Assembly (NCBI GenBank): GCA_011037195.1
Contig: JAAEAF010002533.1
Span: 32,904-96,903, forward strand
Reading direction: 5' to 3'
Origin: Triatoma infestans
Lineage: Eukaryota; Arthropoda; Insecta; Hemiptera; Reduviidae
Length of the DNA stretch: 64,000 bases
This document shows, piece after piece, positions 54,021 to 64,000 of this stretch. A program made the translations under genes and the position numbers. The notes below the pieces were generated by a model. That model was not told where the DNA came from. It did no database searches and saw only the letters and a list, made by a program, of their open reading frames with translations. How positions within the stretch are numbered: position 1 is the stretch's first letter; the number at the start of each line of letters is the position of its first letter.

Positions 54021-55177
54021 AGTTCAATAGCGCTCATGGTCAACAGATTTTCTTTAAACTAAAGAAATGAAACATTTCTGGTCTGTCGGATTTTGTTCGA
54101 AACAGAAACTTTGAGGTTTCTGCGATTTTTCTTTTTTCGTATTTTTGACAATTCTTTTTACTTCCTGTTACTCCTAGTAAGAGGAAGTATTGTAATCGTG
54201 TCAAATTTTCGATATCGAGTTTTCACCGGAAATATCCGTTTTGAGGTCCCCTGAGTCCAAAAAAGTGGTTTTTAGCAAATGGCCTGTGTGTGTGTGTATG
54301 TATGTGAACAGCATAGCTCAAAAACGAAAAATCGTAGAAAGTTCAAACTTGATATTCCGTTTAGTTATCACCATGGGATCTGTCAAAATTCCTCAACTGG
54401 AAGTATCACTTTACTAGTTTTTTTTTTTTACGTTTTTGCGATTTTCTCAAAAATGGCTCCAACGATTTTCTTTAAACTTGGTATATCAACTACACATACA
54501 AAGAGCTACAACTTTTATTTGAAACATTTCTCTGGGAAAATTCATTTAAGGGCACTTCTGGGGGAGGGGTGGAATGAGGTTTTCATCTTAACTGCTATTT
54601 CAGTTTATTAGAGAATTCTATCATCTAAATAATGTTAATTAGAATTAAATAAGTTGTTGAAATTTCGAATGTGAAAAAAATCGCATAACTGAAAGTGCGT
54701 TTGTTTTAACACTTTATAAATGATTTTTTCACATTTTCGCGATTTTCTCAAAAATGGCTACGACGATTTTCTTAAAATTTGGTATATATAGTAGTAGTAG
54801 TAGTAGTAGTAATGTTTTATTATTAGCAAAAAATATATACAAAGAAAATACTGAAACCAATTCAACAAACATAATATGACAATGGTTAAAAAAAACCGTC
54901 TGTCAGCTGAGCTCTAGTTTGAAGAGTACACTATATAAAGATATTAATATATATAATAGACATAACATTGTTACTAATTCTATGTTGATAATATTATAAA
55001 GGAAATACATACCTTCATCGTCTTCATTAAAAAAAGGGTAAAAAATGAAAACTTAAATAAAAATAAATAAATAAAGGGATACAACTTAATAATAACTTTC
55101 TAAAAAAAATAATAAGGAAATAAAATAGCCTTTGCAAAATAGAAGTTAATAAAATATTGGGTCATAAAAACCACCGT

Positions 55178-55954
55178 CTACTCGAAATTAAACTCCCTGA
55201 TTAGAAAACGCCTATAATTGTAAGCCGCTTTCACGTACGCGAATAACGACTTCCAATCCGAGCCATTTAACAAACTAATTGCCAGATTAGATTCCAATTG
55301 AGGTCTGCCAAAACATGCATCCCTAAATTCGGACAAAACGGGGCAAATGGCAAGAAAATGGTAAGTGTCCTCATGCTCACTCCTATTACATAAACTACAA
55401 TTATAATTCACATTATGCATCCAGGGCCTATAATTAAGATTAAGGAGCTCCCCACGAATTTTAAAAATATATTGCATCATCTCCAGTTCATTATTATCAT
55501 TTATGTAATCGACATTATGATTCAGAGTTTTGTACAACAAATGGTAAGATAATTGATGCATCCACATGAGTAGTTCCTCTTTTTGACATTTTACAATACT
55601 TTTGAGGAGCTCCTGGGTCTGATAATAAGCATTTGCGCAATCGACATGCAGGTGCAAGGAGTGCACCAATGTAAGCCGCTCCCCATACCACGAAATCTTG
55701 TTACTTATGACTTCCAGCGCCAAGCGCTTCGGCAATCTATTGTCCGCCATATTTAGTACTTTAACGATATAGGAAAAGTGCTGCCCCAAGGTGACGGCGA
55801 ATAGTGGGCCATTGCCCGTCTCCAATAGAAGCATATAATTTGGTGTGTTCCTCGGGAGTGCAAATAGTTTTTTGAGATAGAAACGTTGAAGCTTCTCCAC
55901 TTCCTCCGAAGGTAAGTACCCCCAGACTTGCGCTCCGTAACACATTATAGACAT
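55178..55954 (-). pseudogene. LINE C-terminal domain with zinc knuckle
   Basis: 258 codons. SIMCYGAQVWGYLPSEEVEK at the start is the conserved block after the RT thumb. A long region of unknown function follows. CSLCNRSEHEDTYHFLAICP (about residues 208-227) forms a CCHC-type knuckle, and the protein ends near FLIREFNFE with a natural-looking stop at 55178. The 3' UTR is about 55177-54813. Confidence 0.85.
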
Positions 55955-56221
55955 CCTTATAGGCTGCCTTAAAAATCTTATGTTTAGCTACCAGGTTTAT
56001 GTGCTTATTTAAAATAAGTTTTCCCCAGACTGTACACATAGCGCGCTTGGATACAGAAAGCTTCTCCACTAAGTGAGGCCTAAATGAAAGTGAAGGAGAC
56101 AACAAAATGCCGAGATACCTATAACGGTTAACCACCTCCACCGGACTACCATCCAAAGACCAGCGTTCATTATTAGCTTTTCTGCCTCCTCTTTTTCTAA
56201 AGATCATTATCTTGGTTTTTG
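55761..56221 (-). pseudogene. LINE RT thumb segment (frameshifted continuation)
   Basis: Continues from the RT segment: KTKIMIFRKRGGRKANNERW, then VNRYRYLGILLSPSLSF and KAMCTVWGKLILNKHINLVA-type thumb sequence. It leaves the frame near 55960, where the third segment (IMCYGAQVWGYLPSEEVE) takes over. Confidence 0.85.
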
Positions 56222-57067
56222 TTATTTAATCTGCAAGTCCCACATTTTACAGAACATATTAAGCTGATTAATCATGCATTGCAATTCTTCAATCTCTGTG
56301 GAAATTAGGACAACATCGTCCGCATACAGAAGTGCTTTTACCGTAAAATCCTGGAACACAATGCCGCCCTGCAGATATTCTTGTAGATCATTCAGATACA
56401 ACGAAAAAAGAAGAGGACTCAGTAGGCATCCTTGCCGCACACCACAACCCACGTTAAACAGTTCAGACACTCCCTGCCCAGACCACACCGCAGCTTGGGT
56501 TCCTTGGTATAAATTAATCAAGTTCTTGACAAATTTGGACGACAGCCCGGCAGAATAGAGCTTGTACATCAAAGCTTGTCTGTTAACTTTGTCGAAAGCT
56601 GATTGGAAATCAACAAACATGCAGTAAACTTTTTTCCTAGGTTGGACCAATTGCAATTGTATCAGGTTCACTAGAGAAAAAATATTATCCACGCAAGAAT
56701 AGCCCCTTCTGAAGCCCGCCCGATAGTCCGAGATGACATTATATTCCTCAGTCCATAAAGTTAGCCGGTCCAGCAGCATTCCCGTATACAGTTTGGTTAC
56801 AACATCTAAAAAGGAAACACCTCTGTAATTGCTAGGACAGGCTGCGTCTCCCTTCTTATGGATGGGAAAAATAATGGCTTTCCTGAAACTACCAGGTACT
56901 CGAGCATTATCCCAATAACTGTTAAAGAGAGACAACAACTTGCCTAAATAAGAAATAGAGAGATGCTTAAAAAATTCAGCAGGAACCCGATCAAAACCTG
57001 GTGCCTTGTTATTCTTTAATTTCGATATGACCGACTGCAATTCTCCAATAGTGAAGGGAGTATCCAA
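56222..57067 (-). CDS. LINE reverse transcriptase domain (CR1-like)
   Basis: 281 codons with RT motifs in order: ISKLKNNKAPGFDRVPAEFF (about residues 14-34), RKAIIFPIHKKGD (about 61-73), NYRGVSFLDVVTKLY (about 79-93), RAGFRRGYSCVDNIFSL (about 115-131), CMFVDFQSAFDKV with the first catalytic D (about 148-160), GVRQGCLLSPLLFSLY (about 208-223) and LLYADDVVLIS with the YADD pair (about 246-256). It ends at 56222 through a 1-nt shift; the adjacent frame resumes ITKTKIMIFRKRGGRK at once. The Met at 57067 is internal to a longer original protein whose endonuclease was lost by truncation. Confidence 0.9.
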   Translation of the reverse strand: MDTPFTIGELQSVISKLKNNKAPGFDRVPAEFFKHLSISYLGKLLSLFNSYWDNARVPGSFRKAIIFPIHKKGDAACPSNYRGVSFLDVVTKLYTGMLLDRLTLWTEEYNVISDYRAGFRRGYSCVDNIFSLVNLIQLQLVQPRKKVYCMFVDFQSAFDKVNRQALMYKLYSAGLSSKFVKNLINLYQGTQAAVWSGQGVSELFNVGCGVRQGCLLSPLLFSLYLNDLQEYLQGGIVFQDFTVKALLYADDVVLISTEIEELQCMINQLNMFCKMWDLQIK

Positions 57068-57547
57068 CAGCTCCGAGTGCGCGCTCGGTTCGGCGTATGA
57101 AAAGGTAAAATTTGGGATATATACTAAACATGCTATGATCTACATCTTTTATTTAAAATATTTCTCTAGGAAAATTTAAATTAAGGGCACTTTTTGGGGA
57201 GGGGTGGGGTTACAGCTTCCTCTAAAGTACTATCATAGTTGATTATACAATTCTATCATCCAAATAATAATAATTAGAAATAAATAGATGGCCAAAATTC
57301 CAAGTTTTAAGGAAATTAGTAAACCGAAAGTACGCTTTTACTGTACATTTTTTGTTCAGTTTTCGACGAATTTCGTTATATTTGGTACACAAACTATAAC
57401 CTTTGTCAATTATAATTTTGAGAACAGGAGTAAGAGAAAGTTGTGTGAGTGTTTCACACCAGATTTTTTTTTCATATTCATGAGATGAAAACTCTTTAGT
57501 TTAAAAATTACATAAGTCGCAATATAAGCTTAACATATAAAAAACAA

Positions 57548-57571
57548 AAAAAAAAAAAAAAAAAAAAAAAC
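57548..57571. repeat. Poly(A) run
   Basis: About 24 A residues; not obviously attached to a retroelement end. Confidence 0.8.
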
Positions 57572-58084
57572 AACTTTACAATGGTAAACAGATTAAATGC
57601 TATTTTCATTAAGATATAGGTTTACTTTTGCAATAAAACTTATCATTTTTATATTCCGTTAATAGAAATATTTATTTTTCTTACCCTCGTATTTTTCCGT
57701 TGAGATCGTAAAGAAGTGAAAGAATGAGTTAGAGATTAAAAGGGTGAGATAAGGGCTTGAAAAATTGAAAAATAGAATAGAATTTTTTATGTTTGGGACA
57801 TCTCTTTGTAAAAAAATGTCAATATCCGGTAGTTGCTCTGTATACAGCAAATCTTTTGTTATGTGTGATATATTTTGAGTGTGTGTACGATGGAAAAGAA
57901 AGAAAAAATAAAAAAAAGAAATCATACCTGCATTATATCTTGTCTTGGAGAGTATTAAAGGCAAAATACTGATAAAAGAATGAGACAGACAAAGGGTGAA
58001 GGAAGGAAGTCTGAGTGGTTGAATGATACCTGCACTCACAAAGACAGACTGACTGGCTATGTCAAACGTGTTTTATATTAAAAA
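57572..58084. repeat. Unclassified repeated segment
   Basis: 57775-57880 matches 53920-54010. Bases 57950-58060 (GAGACAGACAAAGGG, AGACTGACTGGCTATG) are weakly similar to LTR-C. No coding region. Confidence 0.5.
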
Positions 58085-59065
58085 AAAAAATCTACTGTAA
58101 AACACTCACACAATTTTCTCTCACTCCAGTTTTCAAAATTATAATTGACAAATTTTATAGTTTTTTGTACCAAATTATTTCAAATACGACGAAAACTGAA
58201 AAAAAAAAAAGTTCAGTAAAACGGCATTTCCGGTTAACTAATTTCCTTGAAACTCGGAATTTTGGCCATCCATTTATTTCTAATTAATTTTGTTTGGGTT
58301 GATAGAATTGTATAATCAACTATGATAGCACTTTAAAGAAACACATAAGTGCCATTAAATGAATTTTCCTAGAGAAATGTTTTAAATAAAAAATTGTAGA
58401 TCTTTTGTATAACCTTGTAACTTATATATAACGTTTCAAGAAAATCGACGAAGCCATTTTTTGAGAAAATCGCGAAAAAGTAGAAAAATATCATTTAGTA
58501 AAGTGGTAAAATAAACGCACTTTCAGTCATCCGATTTTTTTTTCAAACACGGAATTTCAACAACATATTTAATTCTAATTAATACAATTGACAGAATTGT
58601 TTAATAAACTGAAATAGCATTTTAGATAAAAACATAATCCCATCCCTCCCCCATAACTGGCCTTAAATGAATTTTCCCAGAGAAATGTTTCAAATAAAGG
58701 TTGTAGCTCTTTGTATGTGTAGTTGATATACAAAGTTTAAAGAAAATCTACGGAGCCATTTTTGAGAAAATCGCAAAAAAGTAAAAAAAAAAAAACAAGT
58801 AATGTGGTTGAGGAATTTTGACAGATGACCCATTGTCAGATGCATGGTGATACCTAAACGGAATATCAAGTTTCAACTTTCTACGGTTTTTCGTGTTTGA
58901 ACTATGCTCACATATACACACACAAACACACACAGACTATTTGCTAAAAACCATTTTTTTGGACTCAGGGGACCTCAAAACGGATATTTCCGGTGAAAAC
59001 TGGATATCGAAAATTTGACACGATTACAATAATTCCTCTTACTAGGAGTAAGAGAAAGTAATATC
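58085..59065 (+). repeat. Family X repeat, uninterrupted full-length copy
   Basis: About 980 bp from AACACTCACACAATTTTCTC to CTAGGAGTAAGAGAAAGTA. Copies elsewhere show a 15-bp subterminal inverted repeat, ACTTTCTCTTACTCC against GGAGTAAGAGAAAGT. No reading frame is conserved between copies. Contains (CA)n near 58916-58935 and several AAAAATGGCTCC / GCGATTTTCTC repeats (in the complementary sense) at about 130-280 bp spacing. It is the most abundant repeat here, with roughly ten full or partial copies. Confidence 0.8.
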
Positions 59066-59204
59066 TTACAACAATTTACATAGTTATAATTTACTTGTAA
59101 TTTTTACTAAATTTATCTTACTTCAATAAAATTTATAGCCATACACTAAAACTAAATACGACACTTGAAGGAAGTTTCCCGAGAATCCAACGAAAATCTA
59201 ATTT

Positions 59205-59470
59205 TTTCTGGTATTTTATCCGTCGTAGCATGGATATTTCTTTTGTTCCTGACCGGTTTCGGATTTTTATCCATCGTCCGGTTTCCATATTCAAAGGAAA
59301 ACATTACATTGAAGTAAACTCTCTAATACGAATTTGGTGAATTTGCTCTGATGATGGATGAAAATCCAAAACCGGTCAGGAACAAAAGGAATATGCTTGC
59401 ATGATACGACGATCAAAATAACAGATATTATCCAGCATTGCGGACCCATCCAAATATTCAATAAAATCTA
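59205..59470. mobile_element. HHR2 hammerhead-armed foldback element, copy 3
   Basis: Left arm GGTATTTTATCCGTCGTAGC ... GACCGGTTTCGG and inverted right arm ACGATCAAAATAACAGATAT ..., ending at CAGCATTGCGGACCCATCC. The right hammerhead (59348-59377) has an intact CTGATGA core and helix II GGAT-GAAA-ATCC, but G12 is changed (AAAA for GAAA). The left one has CGGACGA. Confidence 0.78.
59348..59377 (+). ncRNA. Hammerhead motif (HHR2), one core substitution
   Basis: CTGATGA, T, GGAT-GAAA-ATCC, AAAA, CCGGTC. The G12 to A change should cripple catalysis; everything else fits. Confidence 0.68.
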
Positions 59471-59969
59471 ATTTATTCGAAGAAAAACAAATCTCAACTA
59501 AAGTGAAAGGTGTGCAGTAGTATAGAATGTTCAAGGAAAATTCTTTTTGTAACTTTGTACAGATAATCGCAGGAAACTGCGGGGGGGGGACAAAATTTCA
59601 GTAACGTACTCATGGTCTACCGGTTTTCTTCAAACTGGGAATTTAGCACTATAATTATATAGATTACAATATATAAGTGATCCCCCACCCCACTCCAGGA
59701 TTTCCTCATGCTGAGGTTCTCCTTAACCAAAGATCACTTTTAATTTTTCTCTCCACAATTCTTTATATCCTGGGTCTCTTCCTCCCTCGGTAAACATTCC
59801 ACCACTTCGTCCACCCATGTACCCCTCCGTCTTCCTCTTATTCTCCTTCCTTCTTTCCACCTTCCAATCAAAGACCAAACTCGGTATACTATCCTCTCCC
59901 ATCCTTCTCACATAACCGTACCACACTCTAACCGTTTCTTCTCTATTCTTTAAAGAATATTGTTCTTTA

Positions 59970-60294
59970 TCCGGTATTTTATCCGTCGTAGCTTGCATAT
60001 TGGTTTTGTTCCTGACCGGTTTCGGATTTTCATCTATTCGTGTTCACTTCAACGTAATGTTTCTGTAGTCTCACACTTGTTGGTGCTTGGTGGGAAGGTA
60101 CCTTCCCACATATATACAACCTAGAAGTGTGAGTGTAACAGAAACCTTACGTTGAAGTGAACTCTCTACACGAACTTGGTGAATTTGTTCTGACGATGGA
60201 TGAAAATCTGAAACCGGCCAGGAACAAAACCTATATGCATGCTACGACGAATAAAATACCGGATGTTAACCAGCATTGCGGACCCATCCACATT
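59970..60294. mobile_element. HHR2 hammerhead-armed foldback element, copy 4
   Basis: Left arm TCCGGTATTTTATCCGTCGT to about 60040; right arm about 60150-60294. The middle (60041-60149) includes GTTCACTTCAACGTAATGTT and its inverted partner AACCTTACGTTGAAGTGAAC, so the palindrome is nearly complete, with a centre at GGTGGGAAGGTACCTTCCCAC. TTCTTTA occurs on both sides (59963-59969 and 60295-60301). Right hammerhead at 60190-60222: CTGACGA core intact, helix II GGAT/ATCT with a G-U closure, cleavage triplet GCC rather than GTC. Confidence 0.82.
60190..60222 (+). ncRNA. Hammerhead motif (HHR2), cleavage-site variant
   Basis: CTGACGA, T, GGAT-GAAA-ATCT, GAAA, CCGGCC. U16.1 is changed to C, breaking the A15.1-U16.1 pair; probably weak or inactive. 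Confidence 0.65.
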
Positions 60295-60511
60295 TTCTTT
60301 ACTTATATTTTTTTCTCTGATTTCTTGGTTAGGCCTTCTTCTTTCCCTTTGTGAAACTCTGGCAGTTCTTTTCCAATAATCCATTCTTCGTGGATAGTAA
60401 TCTCCTCCTCAGATCGGCTGTCAACGTCCACATCACGGCTCCGCATAGCATTCTGCTTTCCACAATGGCCAAATAATTATTCGTTTTCGTGATACTACTA
60501 TCTCTAGGCTC

Positions 60512-61480
60512 TGTAGTGGAAGAACGAAATGGAAAAATAATAGTTTTGGAAAACAGTTTTGATAAAATTAGATAGTTCAAATAGTGTATTTAGTGATGGG
60601 GATAGAGTCAGGTATACTACAATCTAGGTCAATGCAAACCAAGAGACAAAGGCGCAAGAATCCTTTAAATTAATACAATACTACTAGGCCAACTGTTTAG
60701 TAAAGGAAGGCATTCTTTCGGACAGTCTGCATTCTGTTTTCAAAGCCAGAACATTGCTTCAGGAATCGCTCTCTAAACTTCCTGACAGAACACTTGCTCA
60801 GGACGCTCTCTTAAACTCATGACAGAACACTTGCTCAGGAATCGCTCTCTTAAACTCAGACAGAAACACTTGCTTCAGGAATCGCTCTCATTAAAACTCA
60901 TGACAGAACACTTACTTTCAGGAACGCTCTTTAAACTCATGACAGAACACTGCTTCAGGAATCGCTCTCTTAAACGCATGACAGAACCCTTGCTTCAGGA
61001 ATCGCGTTCTTAAACTCATGACAGAACACTTTGCTTCAGGAATCGCTCTCTTAAACTCATGACAGAACACTTGCTTCAGGAACGCTCTCTTAAACTCATG
61101 ACAGAACCCTTGCTTCAGGAATCGCTCTCTTAAACTCATGCCAGTGATAGAGATTTGCCTTTATTGCAGATCATTTATTAAGATACAGTTTGGTTGCAGA
61201 CACCGAAGCAGAACACTTGTTTTTCGCTCTCTCTAGCATCAGTGCATATTAATAAGTTAATCATTCCTTTGCAAATAACTTGTAGTTGTAATTTGAATAG
61301 AATATATTTATTTTAAAAACAGTGGTACTCCCTTGTTTATTACTAATACTTCTCTCTTAAACATATACACTTACAAGCCCTCCGTCTACCGTTACAAAAC
61401 CGCTCGTGCTACAACAAACTGTATGTTTGTATACACAAACTATATGTTTGTATACACAACAACACACCAAAAACATTACA
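60512..61480 (+). mobile_element. LTR-A solo LTR, copy 6, with expanded internal array
   Basis: TGTAGTGGAAGAACG ... ACATTACA with a perfect GCTC duplication (60508-60511 and 61481-61484). At 969 bp it is far longer than the 542-556 bp of other copies, partly because of the array at 60735-61140. It interrupts the RTE-like LINE. Confidence 0.88.
60735..61140 (+). repeat. ~40-bp tandem array (about 10 units) in the LTR
   Basis: Monomer about CATGACAGAACACTTGCTTC + AGGAATCGCTCTCTTAAACT. Ten units by counting the GAAC...GCTTCAGGA core. Monomers carry many single-base indels (GCTCAGG, ACTGCTTC, AACGCTC). Other LTR-A copies have a single unit at this point. Confidence 0.92.
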
Positions 61481-62224
61481 GCTCCTTAAAACCCTGTTTA
61501 ACTTACCGATCCCCTCTGTAGCATATTTGTTCTTCTATTTATCTCTTTCTCAAAGCTTCCATTCTTTTCGACGATTGACCCCCCGCCCTCGCATGATAAT
61601 GGAAGTTGTCCACCTTCTTAATGGAATTGCCTTCGATGATCAAGTCTCCTTCTTGATAAACGGTCATTAACTTTGTCATTTTATTATTAATTTCCAGTCC
61701 CCAGCTTAAATATTCCATTTAACAGTTACCTTTTCATACAACCGACATCTTCAAGGTCCTGCGTTACTACACTACCTGGTCATCAGCAAATAACAGGTTG
61801 TTTATGCAATTTTCCCCCACTTTGAAGCCTTTTTTGCTTACACTCATTATTCCAACATAATAAGGCTGCTGACAAGAAAATTTTGAAAAGCATAAAGGAA
61901 ATATAGAATCCTGGTAGAATGCCTTTACTGGTTTCAAATTCGGGTCAAAAATAACTGCCTACTTTTGTAAAACTATTTTAGCAACTCTACATGATCGATC
62001 TATCGTTACGAATCATTTCTTAACAACTTCTATAATAGCTTTCTTAGTATATTGTTTGTACGCTTTCCACAAATCGATAAATACTCAAACTTGTTTCCTT
62101 CGATTTTCATTTCCCCTTTTGCGAACAATTGATGGTTCATGAATAATATATTGCCTGCAAAGGATATCCCCACTATACATTGTGCTCTATATTAGGTGTC
62201 AAATTATATATAAATATATATATA

Positions 62225-62392
62225 TATGATAGAATGGTATACTGTACACAAACAGCACTTTAGAGGAATACATTTCCATCACCTCCTCCCAAAAAAAACC
62301 CTAAATGAATGGTTTTCTCTGAAAAATAATTCAAATAAAAGTTTGTAGCTCCTTGTAAAATGGTTGGTATACCAAATTTAAAGATAGTCGCT

Positions 62393-62423
<31 letters not shown>

Positions 62424-62445
62424 CAAGTAAAAGAAAGTAATAACT
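62225..62445 (+). repeat. Family X fragment
   Basis: CAGCACTTTAGAGGAATACA, TTTGTAGCTCCTTG and a poly(A) run 62398-62423 followed by GTAAAAGAAAGTAATAAC. Confidence 0.65.
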
Positions 62446-62913
62446 TCAAAGTTTGAGGACTTGATTTTTTTATTAGCAGTAATTAGTAACAGAATAAATT
62501 ATTTTTTTTTCAAAGTAATCAACGTAAAAACAAAAATAAATGATAAAAAAACAAAAAGAAAATTACAATATTATGAATGACGCACATTTCAACTAATTAA
62601 TATTTATGTCAAGTGCAGTGAACAGGGGTAGGGAATTCTAGCTGTTAGGAATGTTAAATGAATAAAAATAAATAAAAAAAAAAAAAGAAGTAAGAATTTG
62701 GAGAAAAATCATCTAATAGATTGACAAGAGGCTGTGACGCAATATTCCAGATGATTTATACAAGGATTGTCGCAATGAAAATTATGGCGTAATTGATCTA
62801 TTATTAAAATAATAAAGATATGACAAAAAAATAAATAAATGTTCGTCACAATTTAAAGCTGATTATATTCAATTAACTGATGAGAAAAGGATTTCAAAGT
62901 ATGTTTTAGTATT
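62446..62913. other. AT-rich non-coding stretch
   Basis: No gene or window-wide repeat recognised. Confidence 0.5.
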
Positions 62914-63150
62914 TTTTTTTTTGTTTAATTTAAGGCGCTTCAACATATGGTCATTAGCGCCTGGAGCCTTCTCAGTACACTGCCGGCCTCCGGACAGTGT
63001 TCTCTCGCTACAGAAACACTGTCCATCATCGTACAGTGAGCTGTGGAGGCTTCTAGGAAGAAAAAAATCTAAGGATAGCACTGGACTCGAACCCGGGACC
63101 TCCGCGTGGGAGTCCAACTTCGCTAACCCCTTAGCTAATCCCTCCCCTTG
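62914..63150 (-). mobile_element. SINE1, near-intact copy
   Basis: The minus strand starts GGGGAGGGATTAGCTAAGGG with A box TTAGCTAAGGGG and B box GGGTTCGAGTCC. The body and T-run tail (plus 62911-62922) are present. Perfect 12-bp duplication TGTTTTAGTATT (62902-62913 and 63151-63162). Confidence 0.9.
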
Positions 63151-63395
63151 TGTTTTAGTATTATTACAGAATTAACATTAAATATTTAAATATCTCTTCG
63201 ATTTTGTGTTTACGAAGAAAATGGTTTAGAAAACGTTTTTTAGAATTTAATTTGCTAACCACTCTTTGTTCTTAAAAAAAATTTTGATTGAGGAAGTTAT
63301 TATATTGTATCTTGCACATCTGAGAAGAACATATTGCAATACAAGTATATCAATCAAATTGCTGAGCAGTAATTTATAAATCTCCATATAGAAAA
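63151..63395. other. Non-coding spacer
   Basis: No gene recognised. Confidence 0.4.
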
Positions 63396-63795
63396 GCCTT
63401 ATATCTCACTGTTCCCTCCAATTTGGACATATAGGCTAGAACTATACGGCACTACTAAGCGTTCCACTCTCAATAAAATTCAAACGCTTCAGTCAAAACG
63501 CCTCCGTCGCAATGTGGAGACGCCTCTTTTTACGTCTCCAACCCCACCATTCACAACGCTCCTAAAGATCCCGTTTGTCAATGACCTCGCAAAATCCCTA
63601 TACAATAAATTCCACAGTCACCTATCCCTTCAACCAAATCCTCTCATCCCAAGCCCTCTATTCAAACTCACTCCCAGGTAGTTCCTCAAAGACGACTGGA
63701 TATCTAATGTCAGTTATCACTAGATAACTGCCATTCATGACTTTACATGATACAGTCTTTCTTTATAGCAAATTTACTTGTTGCATTTATATATA
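63396..63795 (+). pseudogene. Jockey LINE C-terminal fragment
   Basis: LTVPSNLDI-like start, then RLELYGTT near 63435, the QSKRLRRNVETPLF block, HNAPKDPVCQ-like sequence and NPLIPSPLF near 63640. The 3' UTR contains ATAACTGCCATTCATGACTT, also present (reversed) at 16605-16625. Stops and frameshifts throughout. No poly(A) run of note. Confidence 0.7.
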
Positions 63796-64000
63796 TAGGG
63801 TAAAGCTAGGATAGATGACGCACATTTCAAAGTTATGCCCTGTGTCAAAATATAGGAGATATATTAAAGAGATAATTCTTATAAAACATATATGTCAACT
63901 ACTATTATCTGCAAAAAAAAAATGTTATTTTTCAAAATAAAGACATTCTCATTTATTCCAGAAATAAAATACAAATACACTACATTTGGCCGTCTCTCCT
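63796..64000. other. Window end, no feature
   Basis: AT-rich; nothing recognised up to the window edge. Confidence 0.4.

Larger units (their letters stand above)
54791..57106 (-). mobile_element. CR1-like LINE, 2.3 kb, 5'-truncated
   Basis: Bounded by a 17-bp duplication AAAATTTGG(T/G)ATATATA (54774-54790 and 57107-57123, one mismatch). The 3' tail reads as (TAG)n on the plus strand at 54791-54812, i.e. (CTA)n on the element strand. It contains nearly the whole RT domain and the C-terminal region in three overlapping frame segments. It is the most complete LINE in the window. The (CTA)n tail and domain layout suggest a CR1-group element; the clade is inference. Confidence 0.88.
54045..57470 (-). 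repeat. Family X full-length copy (minus), split by a CR1-like LINE
   Basis: Left portion 54045-54790 has the family 3' end reversed (TTACTCCTAGTAAGAGGAAG, GAGGTCCCCTGAGTCC). Right portion 57107-57470 continues to AGAAAGTTGTGTGAGTGTTT. Colinear with 58085-59065 reversed once the LINE is removed. Confidence 0.82.
59700..62190 (-). pseudogene. RTE-like LINE broken by two insertions
   Basis: Reading the minus strand: LLFADDQVV near 61780-61805 (RT catalytic box), KWGLEIN-like and GDLIIEGNSIKKVDNF blocks (about 61590-61680). A solo LTR (60512-61480) comes next, then VESRMLCGAVMWTLTADLRRRLL (about 60400-60470) and NQEIREK. An HHR2 element (59970-60294) follows, then REETVRVWYGYVRRMGED...RRKENKRK and KLKVIFG with a stop at 59723. 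Multiple stops upstream of 61500. The order and orientation match one continuous LINE protein when the insertions are ignored. Confidence 0.82.

Noticed and set aside
60735..61140. Regularly spaced ~40-bp repeats that could be mistaken for a CRISPR array
   Set aside because: The whole monomer repeats with no unique spacers, it lies inside a eukaryotic LTR, and single units occur in sister LTRs.

Overview
This window looks like repeat-dense intergenic DNA from an AT-rich animal genome, most likely an insect or another arthropod. The grounds are its mixture of jockey-, R1/I-, RTE- and CR1-like LINEs, Ty3/gypsy LTR elements, a mariner, a PIF/Harbinger-like element, a Penelope-like element and several tRNA-derived SINEs. 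I found no host protein gene, no exon series and no functional tRNA or rRNA gene. Every long coding stretch belongs to a transposable element, and nearly all are 5'-truncated, frameshifted or interrupted. The species cannot be named from the sequence.

Layout. 0-6.3 kb: R1/I-like LINE 3' end, jockey LINE (minus) carrying a hammerhead-armed element, a second hammerhead-armed element split by a solo gypsy LTR, and LTR debris. 7-13.6 kb: LTR and LINE fragments, a SINE, and a 0.9-kb inverted repeat enclosing a gypsy RNase H/integrase fragment with its 3' LTR. 15.7-22.5 kb: SINE, jockey fragments with a nested LINE tail, a hammerhead element holding an RTE-like LINE with a ~170-bp target duplication, and a gypsy solo LTR interrupted by a mariner. 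24.5-30.6 kb: foldback element, LINE with RNase H, Penelope-like GIY-YIG remnant, and an 822-bp solo LTR inside a ~1-kb repeat (called family X here). 31.8-40.2 kb: solo LTRs, SINEs, LINE fragments and hammerhead family 2. 41.7-47.8 kb: hammerhead element with a nested jockey-like LINE, two SINE families, a near-perfect foldback, and jockey/R1 fragments. 48-57.5 kb: LTRs, a Harbinger-like element split by a solo LTR, and a 2.3-kb CR1-like LINE inside family X. 58-64 kb: full-length family X copy, two family-2 hammerhead elements, an RTE-like LINE broken by a hammerhead element and by a gypsy LTR with an expanded ~40-bp array, a SINE and a jockey end.

The most interesting signal is two families of short elements whose inverted arms each encode a type I hammerhead self-cleaving RNA: core CTGANGA, helix II hairpin, GAAA, CCGGTC. 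Helix II differs between the families by compensating base changes. The elements make 6-15 bp target duplications, so they behave like retroelements rather than cut-and-paste transposons. Type I hammerheads with minimal helix III are known in Penelope-like elements and retrozymes; the head-to-head arrangement with a hammerhead on each strand is the part that deserves checking. Insertion order can often be read from nested target duplications, so the window also serves as a small chronicle of transposition.
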